From: Gammaproteobacteria bacterium
GTDB lineage: Bacteria > Pseudomonadota > Gammaproteobacteria > GRL18
DNA length: 46,206 bases
Direction of reading: 5' to 3'
NCBI GenBank assembly: GCA_026196615.1
Contig: JAPHSW010000198.1
Location: forward strand, 1 to 46,206
Under the pieces are notes generated by a model that was given only the letters and a program-made list of their open reading frames with translations, did not search any database and had not been told where the DNA came from. Positions 35,387 to 44,401 of the stretch are shown here, in pieces (the first letter of the stretch is position 1; every line of letters starts with the position of its first letter). The translations under genes and the position numbers were made by a program.

Positions 35387-36052
35387 ATGAATTACCTTGA
35401 TGTACTATTCCACCCAATACTAGTAATGGCAACCTTCTTTTATGGTGTAATGACTATTAGTTTTGAGTTATCTTATCAACATTTCTTGCATAAGATTTCA
35501 AACGTATCAAGTTCCTATTGGATAGCCAAACATGTAGGCACACCTTTTTTCCATATCCTATTATTAATTGCCTTTATTTATATGAGCTATCCCATTCTCT
35601 ATGGGCTAGAAAGTCATGGAATTGATGGAGAACGAACTTTACCCTCACTCACACAATTATTAAATGCGAAAAACGGGCAAACCATGAAAATGGTGAATAT
35701 CTTGTTTGTTATCAGCGTACTATTGCCTTTAATTCCAATCTTTAACCGTTTCCTTGCATTGATATTGCCCTTGCAGGCCATTGCAGGCAGTGCCATGTTA
35801 TATGGCTGGATGGCTCAGTTCACAGGCATTGAATATTCATTATTTCCAGATTATGAAATATTCGCATTAATTATTGTTTTTTCTTTCGTTGCAGAGAGGG
35901 TCGCAAAATCATTAGCTTCAATTCTTGGAGCTAATTTAAACACCCGATATCATACTCATGATATGGAAAAAGTGATATACAAGAGCAGCTTATTGGTTCT
36001 TCAGGTTCCAATTTTATTAATCTATACCCTGAATATTTCTATCCTGACTTAA
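35387..36052 (+). CDS. Multi-helix membrane protein, hypothetical
   Basis: The 221-aa protein has about six hydrophobic segments (near residues 8-25, 50-70, 100-120, 120-140, 155-175, 195-218), with few charged residues between them. No recognised motif was seen. It follows the histidine kinase gene by 13 nt on the same strand, so the two are likely co-transcribed; a sensor-associated role is possible but unsupported. ATG 35387 is preferred over GTG 35381. It converges with cysS, 20 nt apart. Confidence 0.7.
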   Translation: MNYLDVLFHPILVMATFFYGVMTISFELSYQHFLHKISNVSSSYWIAKHVGTPFFHILLLIAFIYMSYPILYGLESHGIDGERTLPSLTQLLNAKNGQTMKMVNILFVISVLLPLIPIFNRFLALILPLQAIAGSAMLYGWMAQFTGIEYSLFPDYEIFALIIVFSFVAERVAKSLASILGANLNTRYHTHDMEKVIYKSSLLVLQVPILLIYTLNISILT

Positions 36053-36072
36053 TTCATTTTCAGAAAATAGAA

Positions 36073-37473
36073 TTACTTTCTACGCCAACGCGTACCTTCA
36101 GGTGTATCTTCGAGCAAGATATCTTCAGCATCCAAAACATCACGAATACGATCACATTCTGACCAGTTTTTTTCTTGTTTGGCTGCAGCACGCTGCTCAA
36201 TCAAATCATTAATTTCATCATCTGATAAGCCACCTTCTGATGTACTGCCTTGTAGAAACTGTTGAGCGTCGTTTTCAAGTAGTCCAAGTAATTCAGCCAG
36301 TTTTTTCAACTGAAACCCCAAAGCCTTTGCCTGCTCATCATCTTTTTCTTTAAGACGATTAAGCTCATGACTCATATCAAATAAAACTGAAATAGCCATT
36401 GGTGTATTGAAATCATCATCCATTGCCTTAAAAAAGCGCTGAGCATAGTCACTATCCTCTATCAAAGAATCATTCATATCAGAAACATCAATATTGAGTA
36501 ACGATTGATATAGTGTCGTTAGAGAAGCCTTAGCCTTATCCAGATTTTCATCAGAATAATTTAAGGGACTCATATAATGGCTATTTAGAATAAAATAACG
36601 AATCACTTCAGGGGCATAGCTTTTAAGCACATCCCGAATAATAAAGAAATTACCCAGAGATTTTGACATTTTTTCATCATCTACACGAACAAAACCATTA
36701 TGAATCCAGTAGTTAACAAATTTATGCCCTGTGCATCCCTCAGATTGAGCAATTTCATTTTCATGATGAGGAAATTTTAAATCCAGACCACCGCCATGAA
36801 TATCAAAATGATCACCCAAACAACTGACAGACATCGCCGAACATTCAATATGCCAGCCTGGACGTCCCTCGCCCCAGGGTGAATCCCAACTGGGTTCATC
36901 AGGCTTAGCCATTTTCCACAAAACAAAATCCATAGGATCACGCTTTGACTGTTCAACTTCTACCCGACTGCCTGACTGCAAGTCATCCAGATTCTTTTTA
37001 GCCAATTGACCATACGTTTCAAATTTGCTGACCTGATAATAGACATCGCCATTATCTCCTTGATAGGCCATGCCTTTATCAATGAGCGTCTGAATCATTT
37101 TCAGAATTTCATCCATATGTTCTGTCGCACGAGGCTCAATATCTGGGCGTTTAACACCCAAAGCATCTGCATCTTCATGCATAGCTTCAATAAAACGGTT
37201 CGTCAGAGAATTAATGTCTTCACCATTTTCTATGGCACGAGCAATGATTTTGTCATCAATATCCGTAATATTACGCACATAAGTTACATTTTCAGAACCA
37301 TATATCTTACGTAGATAGCGAGTAATCACGTCAAACACGACTAAAACTCTTGCATGACCGATATGACAAAAGTCATAAACCGTCATACCACAAACATACA
37401 TATTCACTTTACCTGGATGAATGGGAGTAAAGAGTTCTTTTTTACCGCTTAATGTATTTTGTATGTGTAACAT
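36073..37473 (-). CDS. cysS: Cysteinyl-tRNA synthetase
   Basis: CysS charges tRNA-Cys. The 466-aa product is full length, with '[18 protein letters not shown]' containing the zinc ligand C28 and HIGH at 37-40, '[14 protein letters not shown]' and '[20 protein letters not shown]' (further zinc ligands), and KMSKS in '[13 protein letters not shown]'. A C-terminal anticodon-binding helix region follows. It starts 14 nt downstream of the glnS stop and is almost certainly co-transcribed with it. The two synthetases next to cyclophilin and lpxH genes are a common gammaproteobacterial grouping. Confidence 0.98.
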   Translation of the reverse strand: MLHIQNTLSGKKELFTPIHPGKVNMYVCGMTVYDFCHIGHARVLVVFDVITRYLRKIYGSENVTYVRNITDIDDKIIARAIENGEDINSLTNRFIEAMHEDADALGVKRPDIEPRATEHMDEILKMIQTLIDKGMAYQGDNGDVYYQVSKFETYGQLAKKNLDDLQSGSRVEVEQSKRDPMDFVLWKMAKPDEPSWDSPWGEGRPGWHIECSAMSVSCLGDHFDIHGGGLDLKFPHHENEIAQSEGCTGHKFVNYWIHNGFVRVDDEKMSKSLGNFFIIRDVLKSYAPEVIRYFILNSHYMSPLNYSDENLDKAKASLTTLYQSLLNIDVSDMNDSLIEDSDYAQRFFKAMDDDFNTPMAISVLFDMSHELNRLKEKDDEQAKALGFQLKKLAELLGLLENDAQQFLQGSTSEGGLSDDEINDLIEQRAAAKQEKNWSECDRIRDVLDAEDILLEDTPEGTRWRRK

Positions 37474-37487
37474 ATTTACTCTTTTCC

Positions 37488-39188
37488 TTATTTTGAATTC
37501 CCAGCCTTAGCCCAGGAATCTCTCAAACTAACCGTACGATTAAAGACCAATTTTTCACTCGTTGTATCAGGGTCAGCAGTAAAGTAACCTTCTCGTTCAA
37601 ACTGAAAGGAGTCACCAGATTGAGTATCTGCCAGTGACATTTCCGCTCGTGCATTACTCATTACAGTTAAAGAGTCAGGATTCAAAAAATCCAGGAAGTG
37701 GCTATCATCATCTTCATGATTTTTAGCCGCACTATCTGGGCTTTCTTCAGTAAACAGGCGGTCATAGAGCCGCACTTCAGCTGGCACACTGTGTTCTGCT
37801 GAAACCCAATGAATAACTCCTTTCACCTTTCGCCCTTCTGGTTTTTTACCTAAAGTATCCGCATCGTGACTACATTTAAGTTCTATGACTTCACCCTGCT
37901 CGTCTTTAATGACTTCATTACATTTAATAACATAGGAATTTCTTAAACGAACTTCTTTATCTACCGTCAAACGCTTGTATTTAGGTGGAGGCACTTCTTC
38001 AAAATCACTACGATCTATATAAATAACCCGAGTCATTTTAAAATTACGTCGCCCCATTGATTCATCTTTAGGGTGTCGAGGTGCTGACAGTTCTTCTTCA
38101 TGACCATCTGCCCAACTTTCAATCGTGACTTTCAATGGATTAATGACACACATGGCTCTTGGGGCTGAATGCTCCAAATCTTCACGAATACAGAATTCCA
38201 GTGTGCCCATATCGACCACGCCATCAACCTTAGTGACACCGATACGATCACTAAAATCTCGGATAGAAGCAGGAGTATAACCACGACGCCTTAAACCAGA
38301 AATCGTCGGCATTCTTGGATCATCCCAACCCAACACATGATTTTCATCAACCAGTTGTTTTAACTTACGTTTGCTGGTTATGGTGTAATTAAGATTTAGT
38401 CTTGCAAATTCAATCTGTTGGGGGTGAGTTGGTGTATCAAGCTGATCCAGAACCCAGTCATATAAAGGTCTATGGTCTTCAAATTCCAGGGTGCACAATG
38501 AATGAGTAATTCCTTCAATTGCATCCGAAATACAATGGGTATAATCATACATAGGGTAAATACACCATTCATTACCTGTTTGATGGTGTTCCACTTTACG
38601 AATACGATAAATAATGGGATCGCGCATATTGATGTTAGGCGACGCCATATCAATCCTGGCACGTAATACTTTCGCGCCTTCATCGAACTCCCCCTTTTTC
38701 ATGCGCTCAAATAAATCCAGATTTTCTTCAACGCTTTGATCACGGTAAGGACTATTTTTACCTGGCTCTTTCAATGAACCACGATATTCACGAGCTTCAT
38801 CAGGCGATAATGAACAGACATAGGCCTTGCCTGCTTTAATCAAATCAATGGCATATTGATGTAGTTGAGCAAAATAGTTAGAGGCATATTTAGGTTCGTC
38901 CGCCCATTCAAAGCCAAGCCAGCTTACATCTGCCTTAATTGAATCAATGTACTCCATATCTTCTTTTTCTGGATTCGTATCGTCAAAACGCAGGTTACAA
39001 ATTCCCTTATAATCCTGAGCCAAACCAAAATTCAGGCATATTGATTTAGCATGGCCAATATGTAAATAACCATTAGGTTCTGGAGGAAAGCGAGTGACCA
39101 CTTTACCCTCATTCTTATTATTACTAATATCTTCATCAATAATATGACGAATAAAATTGCTGGAAGGTTTTGTCTCAGTTTCGCTCAT
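37488..39188 (-). CDS. glnS: Glutaminyl-tRNA synthetase
   Basis: GlnS charges tRNA-Gln directly, so this organism need not use the Glu-tRNA amidotransferase route for Gln. The 566-aa class I enzyme shows '[18 protein letters not shown]' (HIGH at 43-46), '[19 protein letters not shown]', '[29 protein letters not shown]', and the KMSK-loop equivalent '[10 protein letters not shown]'. The C-terminal beta-barrel anticodon domains ('GYFTADPDT' and '[15 protein letters not shown]') follow. It is first in the glnS-cysS unit and divergent from the periplasmic cyclophilin gene. Confidence 0.98.
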   Translation of the reverse strand: MSETETKPSSNFIRHIIDEDISNNKNEGKVVTRFPPEPNGYLHIGHAKSICLNFGLAQDYKGICNLRFDDTNPEKEDMEYIDSIKADVSWLGFEWADEPKYASNYFAQLHQYAIDLIKAGKAYVCSLSPDEAREYRGSLKEPGKNSPYRDQSVEENLDLFERMKKGEFDEGAKVLRARIDMASPNINMRDPIIYRIRKVEHHQTGNEWCIYPMYDYTHCISDAIEGITHSLCTLEFEDHRPLYDWVLDQLDTPTHPQQIEFARLNLNYTITSKRKLKQLVDENHVLGWDDPRMPTISGLRRRGYTPASIRDFSDRIGVTKVDGVVDMGTLEFCIREDLEHSAPRAMCVINPLKVTIESWADGHEEELSAPRHPKDESMGRRNFKMTRVIYIDRSDFEEVPPPKYKRLTVDKEVRLRNSYVIKCNEVIKDEQGEVIELKCSHDADTLGKKPEGRKVKGVIHWVSAEHSVPAEVRLYDRLFTEESPDSAAKNHEDDDSHFLDFLNPDSLTVMSNARAEMSLADTQSGDSFQFEREGYFTADPDTTSEKLVFNRTVSLRDSWAKAGNSK

Positions 39189-39381
39189 TATGTTTATGGC
39201 TCGTCTTTATTAAGTCTTAGATTTCTTCAATGCGGTGATTTTAATGAATTAATAGACAAAAATAAATCATTACTCTTTAATCGAGCCATTAAAACCGTTA
39301 TATTGTCAAAAACCTTGAGTTCTGTGCCAATTTTGCCCAGAAACTCCTGACTTAGATATTAACAATTATTAAGGTTCAATA

Positions 39382-39969
39382 ATGATACGATTCAAATTTC
39401 TAGTTCTTAGTGCATTTCTACTTAGTTTCAGTTTATTCATTTTTTCTACAGCAAGTGTTGCTTCTGAGCCTGTGAAAGTAAAAATGGTGACCAATAAGGG
39501 AGACATCATTTTAGAACTCTATCCTGACAAAGCACCCGCTACCGTTAAAAACTTTGTTAATTATGCGGATAACAACTTCTATAACAAAACCATTTTTCAC
39601 CGCGTCATCAATGGTTTTATGATTCAAGGCGGTGGTTTTACCAATGCTCAGGATCGTAAAAAGACTCTAAGCCCAGTTAAAAATGAAGCCGATAATGGTT
39701 TGAAAAATGACCGTGGCACCATTGCAATGGCGAGAACTAGAGATCCTCATTCTGCAACAGCACAGTTCTTTATTAACTTGAAAAATAATGATTTCCTAAA
39801 CTTTACCCGTAAATCAATCAATGGGTGGGGCTATACCGTTTTTGGTAAGGTTGTTGAAGGCATGGATGTTGTTGACACAATTGCCAAAGTTAAAACAACT
39901 AAGACTGCAGGTCAACAAAACATTCCTGTTGATCCTATTTACATTGAAGATGTTGATGTGATCAAGTAA
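39382..39969 (+). CDS. Periplasmic cyclophilin-type peptidyl-prolyl isomerase
   Basis: The 195-aa protein has a signal peptide (cleavage near residue 28, 'SVASEPVKV'), followed by a compact cyclophilin domain: 'GDIILELYPDKAPATVKNFVNYADNNFYN', '[16 protein letters not shown]' (catalytic Arg), 'GTIAMARTRDPHSATAQFFINL' and 'GWGYTVFGKVVEGMDVVD'. It should speed proline isomerisation in secreted proteins, like E. coli PpiA. It is followed by a cytoplasmic paralogue, implying an old duplication. AAGG lies upstream of the ATG. Confidence 0.93.
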   Translation: MIRFKFLVLSAFLLSFSLFIFSTASVASEPVKVKMVTNKGDIILELYPDKAPATVKNFVNYADNNFYNKTIFHRVINGFMIQGGGFTNAQDRKKTLSPVKNEADNGLKNDRGTIAMARTRDPHSATAQFFINLKNNDFLNFTRKSINGWGYTVFGKVVEGMDVVDTIAKVKTTKTAGQQNIPVDPIYIEDVDVIK

Positions 39970-40113
39970 AACAATCCATTGACAATATAAGGATACCCTT
40001 GATTTTCTTGAGTTTCAGCCCTATTTAGTTTTTTATTAATAACATCAAGAATTCAACTCAACATTTATATTTCAACTATTTGAAATAATGCTTTAAAAAA
40101 GGTTTAAAACACA

Positions 40114-40605
40114 ATGATAACAATGCAAACAAATTATGGCACCATTTCCATCGAGCTTGATACTGAAAAAGCACCTGAGACCTGTGCAAATTTTGAACAA
40201 TATGTAAAAGATGGTTTTTATGATGGTACTATCTTCCACCGTGTTATTGACGGATTCATGATCCAGGGCGGTGGTATGGAGCCAGGCATGTCCGAAAAAG
40301 ACACACGTGCTAATATTAAAAATGAAGCAAACAATGGTCTGACAAATGATCGCGGTACACTTGCTATGGCTCGTACACCTGATCCTCATTCAGCCTCATC
40401 TCAATTCTTCATTAACGTTAAAGACAATGCATTTTTAAACTTCCGTGATGAGACTCAAGACGGCTGGGGATATTGTGTTTTTGCTAAGGTAGCGGATGGC
40501 ATGGATGTTGTTGATGCCATTAAAGCGGTTAAAACAGGCAATTCAGGATATCACTCTGATGTACCTGTTGAAGATGTTGTTATCGAGAAAGTAACTATCG
40601 ATTAA
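40114..40605 (+). CDS. ppiB: Cytoplasmic cyclophilin PpiB
   Basis: The 163-aa protein is a cyclophilin domain without a signal peptide: '[24 protein letters not shown]', '[17 protein letters not shown]', '[23 protein letters not shown]' and '[20 protein letters not shown]'. It matches PpiB in length and motif order. It lies 144 nt downstream of the periplasmic paralogue and 39 nt upstream of lpxH. A perfect inverted repeat ATTTCAA-CTAT-TTGAAAT lies about 40 nt upstream. Confidence 0.95.
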   Translation: MITMQTNYGTISIELDTEKAPETCANFEQYVKDGFYDGTIFHRVIDGFMIQGGGMEPGMSEKDTRANIKNEANNGLTNDRGTLAMARTPDPHSASSQFFINVKDNAFLNFRDETQDGWGYCVFAKVADGMDVVDAIKAVKTGNSGYHSDVPVEDVVIEKVTID

Positions 40606-40644
40606 AATCATTTTAGTACAAGCTTTAGATGGAGTAAGAAATTT

Positions 40645-41400
40645 TTGAAAACACTCTTTATTTCCGATCTCCATCTTGATCCTAAACGGCCTGACATTCA
40701 GGCCTGTTTTGATCAATTCATAAATTCCTGTCTTAACTCTAATACTCCCTCATCTCCTAATGATGAAGCTTCTATTGATTCCCTTTATATTCTAGGTGAC
40801 TTATTTGAATTCTGGATTGGTGATGATGCTTCTATCCCTATTTATCAAAATCCTATTGCACAATTAAAACAATTAGCTGACATTGGCATTCCAATCTATA
40901 TCATGCATGGTAATCGTGATTTTTTAATGGGTAGCCAATTTGAACAGGTTACTGGTTGTCAATTAATACCCGATCTTTATCACCTGGAGATTAATAACAA
41001 CGAAGGCTCTCAGACAATTTTACTTTCACATGGTGATATTTTTTGCAGTGATGACCAGGAATATATGAAGTTTCGACAAATGGTTCGAGATCCTCTCTGG
41101 CAAAACGAATTTCTTTCAAAATCTATTGAAGAACGTTTTAATATTGCGCATCTCATGAGAGAAAAAAGTAAACAACGTGGTCAACAATTACATGCTCAAG
41201 AAAAAGTCTCAGAGATCATAGATGTCAATCAAAAAAGGGTTGAAGAAATCATATCAAAACATGGAGTCAGGACATTAATACATGGACACACTCATCGCCC
41301 TGCTACTCATGAATTTCAACTAAATGGACAAACCATTAAACGAATTGTTTTACCTGACTGGCAACCAGATGCTAAAGTGTTTGAAATAAATAATGTTTAA
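40645..41400 (+). CDS. lpxH: UDP-2,3-diacylglucosamine diphosphatase
   Basis: LpxH cleaves UDP-2,3-diacylglucosamine to lipid X and UMP in lipid A synthesis, at the inner membrane face. The 251-aa calcineurin-like phosphoesterase shows metal ligands in 'FISDLHLD' (D8, H10), 'LGDLFEFWIGDD', 'MHGNRDFLMG', 'LLSHGD' and 'IHGHTHRPATH'. The start is TTG; GGAG lies about 10 nt upstream and the family consistently begins MxTLFISDLHL, which fixes the start. It precedes the SixA-like gene by 9 nt and follows ppiB, a common arrangement. Confidence 0.95.
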   Translation: MKTLFISDLHLDPKRPDIQACFDQFINSCLNSNTPSSPNDEASIDSLYILGDLFEFWIGDDASIPIYQNPIAQLKQLADIGIPIYIMHGNRDFLMGSQFEQVTGCQLIPDLYHLEINNNEGSQTILLSHGDIFCSDDQEYMKFRQMVRDPLWQNEFLSKSIEERFNIAHLMREKSKQRGQQLHAQEKVSEIIDVNQKRVEEIISKHGVRTLIHGHTHRPATHEFQLNGQTIKRIVLPDWQPDAKVFEINNV

Positions 41401-41409
41401 ACTAAGTTG

Positions 41410-41943
41410 ATGAAGAAAACTACTGTTAAAGAATTATTACTTTTAAGACACGGAAAGTCTGATTGGCGTGTCAATGTGGCAGACTATTATCGACCGTTAA
41501 AAAAGCGAGGTCATCGTAATGCAAAACAAATGGGAAAGTGGTTAGTAAAACAGGAATTAATACCTGATCTATTAATTAGTTCTCCGGCATTGCGCGCACT
41601 AGATACTGCAAGAAACATCTGTAAAGCAATGCAGCTTCCTTTGGATAGTATTCAGATAGATAAACGCATATATGGTGCAGATTCATCCGCTCTACATCAA
41701 ATATTGTCGGAAACACCATATCCCATTCAAAAAATAATGCTCATAGGTCATAATCCTGCTTTAGAAGAGTTTCTTATCTCTCTAGTACCTGATATCCAAA
41801 TACCACCAGACGGTAAACTTATGCCTACAGCAACATTGGCTTATCTTCAATTAAACCAAAAATTTGATCTGAAGTGGGGTTCACTCAACAAAAACAATCT
41901 AATCTGTTATAAATTACAACGACCAAAAGATTTATCTCAATAA
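41410..41943 (+). CDS. SixA-like histidine phosphatase
   Basis: The 177-aa protein belongs to the histidine phosphatase (phosphoglycerate mutase-like) superfamily, SixA branch: 'LLLLRHGKSDW' with catalytic His14, 'DYYRPLKKRGHRNAKQMGKWL', 'PDLLISSPALRALDTARNIC' and 'IMLIGHNPALEEFL' (second active-site His). E. coli SixA removes phosphate from histidine-containing phosphocarriers such as ArcB HPt or PTSNtr NPr. The target here is unknown. It starts 9 nt after lpxH. Confidence 0.9.
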   Translation: MKKTTVKELLLLRHGKSDWRVNVADYYRPLKKRGHRNAKQMGKWLVKQELIPDLLISSPALRALDTARNICKAMQLPLDSIQIDKRIYGADSSALHQILSETPYPIQKIMLIGHNPALEEFLISLVPDIQIPPDGKLMPTATLAYLQLNQKFDLKWGSLNKNNLICYKLQRPKDLSQ

Positions 41944-41976
41944 ATAACCATGGTCTGCATAAATGAGGAGTTATAT

Positions 41977-42240
41977 ATGACTAATGAACAAGAAATTAAA
42001 AACAAGCTACAGCGTTTAGAAAAGTTTAATGATCCCGTTATGCTAATGATATTATTTCTTGCTTTCCCCGCCGTAATTTTAGCAACAATATTTTCGGCTT
42101 TTGGTGACGGAACATTGATAAAAATTTTTATAGCTTTATGTTTTCTTTTTTTTACCTGGCTGGCCTTTAAGATCAGCTCAGTGATAAAAAAGAATATAAA
42201 AACCTTAGAAGCTCAATTGAAAGAACTAAGTGGGAATTAG
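41977..42240 (+). CDS. Small two-helix membrane protein, hypothetical
   Basis: The 87-aa product has a charged N-terminal segment ('NEQEIKNKLQRLEKFND'), two helices (about residues 22-45 and 48-68), and a charged amphipathic end ('SSVIKKNIKTLEAQLKEL'). The start at ATG 41977 is fixed by GAGGAG (41965-41970) six bases upstream. I do not recognise a family. It is 33 nt downstream of the SixA-like gene and probably in the same transcript. It converges with the GGDEF gene 30 nt away. Confidence 0.7.
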   Translation: MTNEQEIKNKLQRLEKFNDPVMLMILFLAFPAVILATIFSAFGDGTLIKIFIALCFLFFTWLAFKISSVIKKNIKTLEAQLKELSGN

Positions 42241-42270
42241 AACATTCATACAACAATTGTGTCTTTTATA

Positions 42271-43845
42271 TTAAAGCACATTGCCTAAATAGCATAATTT
42301 ATTACGCCCTGTTTTTTTCGCAGTATAACAAGCCTCATCTGCTTTTTTCAGTGGCACATCAATATTATCACTGTCATCATCAATATTCGTCAGACCAAGA
42401 CTGGCGGTCACATTAAACTCTTGAGACTGCCACTCAAAAATCATTGCTTCCAGAGAAAATCTAATGCGTTCTGCTGTGTCCTTTGCTTCCTGTTCATTTG
42501 CATGACGCAATATTATAGCAAACTCATCACCACCTAAACGGGCAACATAATCTGTATTACGCACAGCACCTAACAAAATTTGTGCAACTTGCTTTAATAA
42601 TTGATCACCGGCAAGGTGTCCGGCCGTATCATTGATCGTCTTAAAGTTATCCAGATCGATATAGCATAACCATGCTTTAATTTCATCATAACGTTTTACT
42701 TCATTAATGGTATCTATCAGTTGTTTCTCAAAAATACGACGATTATACAATTGAGTTAATTCATCATGATTAACTTGATAATTCAACTGTTTATGTAACT
42801 TTTGTATTTCATTGATATCATGAAAAACAACTACAATACCATTTAATTCCTGATTTATTATTACAGGAGAAATACTATATTCTACTGCTAGTAATTCATC
42901 TTCATTTCTTTGCAGAAAGATCCAACCATTAGACTTTTTTACTTGATTGATGTGTGGATTACTTCTGAGTAATTCAATACGCTGTGATAAATTATGTTCA
43001 CTGTATAGGTGAACAACATCATCCAAATAGCAACCAACAATTTTTTCTGATTTTAGTCCCAATAGTGATTGAGCCACTCCATTTACTTGTTCAATACGAC
43101 CTTGAGCATTTGTTAAAAAAACACCATCGGCAATTGAATGCAGAGTAATCATCGCCCTCTTCTGTGCTTCCTTTAGATTATTCTCTGATTGATTTACTGT
43201 TTTATAAATTAAATAAGCAATATAAATACTGATCAGTGTTATCAATATCGATGCCAATAATACAATTCGTTTAGCATACCAATTGAGATGATTAGCACCT
43301 ATTAATGCCTGATTATTCTTATTTTCAACATTGCTTTCAATTTTTCTGAAAAATTGTAACATCTGAGTTTGTAGTGGATTAGCCTTTGTAAACAAGAGAT
43401 GTTTAGCCACATTATTCTCATCGTCAATAGCTAATTGCACAATTTGATGTTGAATTCTTCCTAGTGGTTGAGTTAACTGATCCTGTTCTTCTAGTAATTG
43501 TTTGATTTCATCACTAATTGGCATATTGTATAAATCATTACGACTTACAATAAATTCAGTGCCAAAGCTATTAAACTGCATCCATAATTCATCACGTATA
43601 AATGGATCATCCACAGATACAATCTTGAAAACAGTCAGAATGCGCTCACGAGCTGCTGTATGCATTTTATTTAACTGATAGAGATGATTACCATTAATTT
43701 CAATGACATCTCTCAGATTGGACACACTTTTTTCAATAGCTTTTATTGAAATCATGCTTAATATGATAAGTAGCATCATGACGATAATAAAGCCAATTAA
43801 CATCGTTTTTCTGCTAGTATGAATTTTATTATTTTTATTTTTCAT
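42271..43845 (-). CDS. Membrane PAS-GGDEF diguanylate cyclase under a cyclic-di-GMP riboswitch
   Basis: The 524-aa protein has a transmembrane helix (about residues 14-36), a periplasmic four-helix-bundle-like sensor (about 37-190), a second helix (about 193-217), a PAS domain (about 230-345) and a GGDEF domain with GGDEF at 438-442. The inhibitory RxxD site (RNTD) lies five residues earlier. It should sense a periplasmic signal and make cyclic di-GMP. I start at ATG 43845, which has AGGTG five bases upstream; a GTG at 43851 is possible. A GEMM-I riboswitch lies in its leader at 43988-44076, behind a clear promoter, so its own product probably controls its expression. Confidence 0.93.
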   Translation of the reverse strand: MKNKNNKIHTSRKTMLIGFIIVMMLLIILSMISIKAIEKSVSNLRDVIEINGNHLYQLNKMHTAARERILTVFKIVSVDDPFIRDELWMQFNSFGTEFIVSRNDLYNMPISDEIKQLLEEQDQLTQPLGRIQHQIVQLAIDDENNVAKHLLFTKANPLQTQMLQFFRKIESNVENKNNQALIGANHLNWYAKRIVLLASILITLISIYIAYLIYKTVNQSENNLKEAQKRAMITLHSIADGVFLTNAQGRIEQVNGVAQSLLGLKSEKIVGCYLDDVVHLYSEHNLSQRIELLRSNPHINQVKKSNGWIFLQRNEDELLAVEYSISPVIINQELNGIVVVFHDINEIQKLHKQLNYQVNHDELTQLYNRRIFEKQLIDTINEVKRYDEIKAWLCYIDLDNFKTINDTAGHLAGDQLLKQVAQILLGAVRNTDYVARLGGDEFAIILRHANEQEAKDTAERIRFSLEAMIFEWQSQEFNVTASLGLTNIDDDSDNIDVPLKKADEACYTAKKTGRNKLCYLGNVL

Positions 43846-43987
43846 TAACACACCTGATACAAACGTTCAAAGTATCATATTGAATAACAGGCTATAAACT
43901 ACAAGAGAAATTTTTAAGCAGACTAAAAAGAAAGGAAACCAAAAGCAGTAAATGCTCAATATAAAAAAGTACTGAAACATTAAAATT

Positions 43988-44076
43988 TCATCGGTAACCC
44001 CGCTATCATAGAATAAAAAAATCCCTTAGATCGGCAGCTTTGCGTCCCACACCTTTCGAATGAGGTAAGCCTTTAC
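43988..44076 (-). ncRNA. Cyclic-di-GMP-I (GEMM-I) riboswitch
   Basis: Read leftward from 44076, the sequence has the GEMM-I landmarks in order: GGCTTACC, CATTCGAAAGG (GNRA tetraloop arm), GTGGGACGCAAAGCTGCCG, CTAAGG, a short variable loop, then ATAGCGGGGTTACCGATG. These match the V. cholerae Vc2 aptamer blocks (UUCGAAA, GGGACGCAAAGCC, CUAA, UAGCGGGGUUACCGAUG). The aptamer ends about 140 nt before the GGDEF gene start. A promoter lies just upstream. I could not identify a convincing terminator or a sequestered ribosome-binding site, so whether ligand turns the gene on or off is unknown. Confidence 0.95.
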
Positions 44077-44089
44077 GAATTAACCGCTT

Positions 44090-44117
44090 ATTATATACAA
44101 ATTTCAACCCAAGTCAA
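44090..44117 (-). promoter_or_regulatory. Promoter of the riboswitch-GGDEF transcript
   Basis: Reading leftward, TTGACT (44112-44117) and consensus TATAAT (44090-44095) are 16 bp apart. Transcription should start near 44083, a few bases before the aptamer. Confidence 0.8.
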
Positions 44118-44401
44118 TTTTTTGTGACCCAGTTCTCACTTTACAGTTTATAAATTATAGATTAATTCCTAATGCAAAGATTTCATCTTATTTACACAAA
44201 TGAGTATAAAGCAATAAAAAAAACCATTGTGACAAAATTGTGATAAAAACTTAGATAGACATTCCACATTAAAAATCTAATGCCAAATAAAGTGAGCCTG
44301 TTCATTGAAAAAAGGATTGCTCTTTACTATTGTTAAGTTAATATTTGATTTATACAGATTGCTCCCGATGTAGATATACCTTCTGATTAAAGGGAAAAGC
44401 T
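44118..44401. other. Intergenic region between divergent GGDEF genes
   Basis: This AT-rich stretch lies between the riboswitch promoter and the PAS-GGDEF gene at 44402. It must carry the rightward promoter, but I could not choose one hexamer pair with confidence. No second riboswitch, hairpin or coding frame was recognised. Confidence 0.45.

Noticed and set aside
36053-36072. Small inverted repeat between the convergent membrane protein and cysS genes as a terminator
   Set aside because: The arms are only about six A/T bases and there is no T tract, so it is not distinguishable from chance in AT-rich DNA.
43850-43987. Terminator or anti-terminator in the riboswitch expression platform
   Set aside because: A weak TGAAA/TTTCA hairpin followed by GTAC and T6 is present, but five A/T-rich pairs with an 8-nt loop is too unstable to call.
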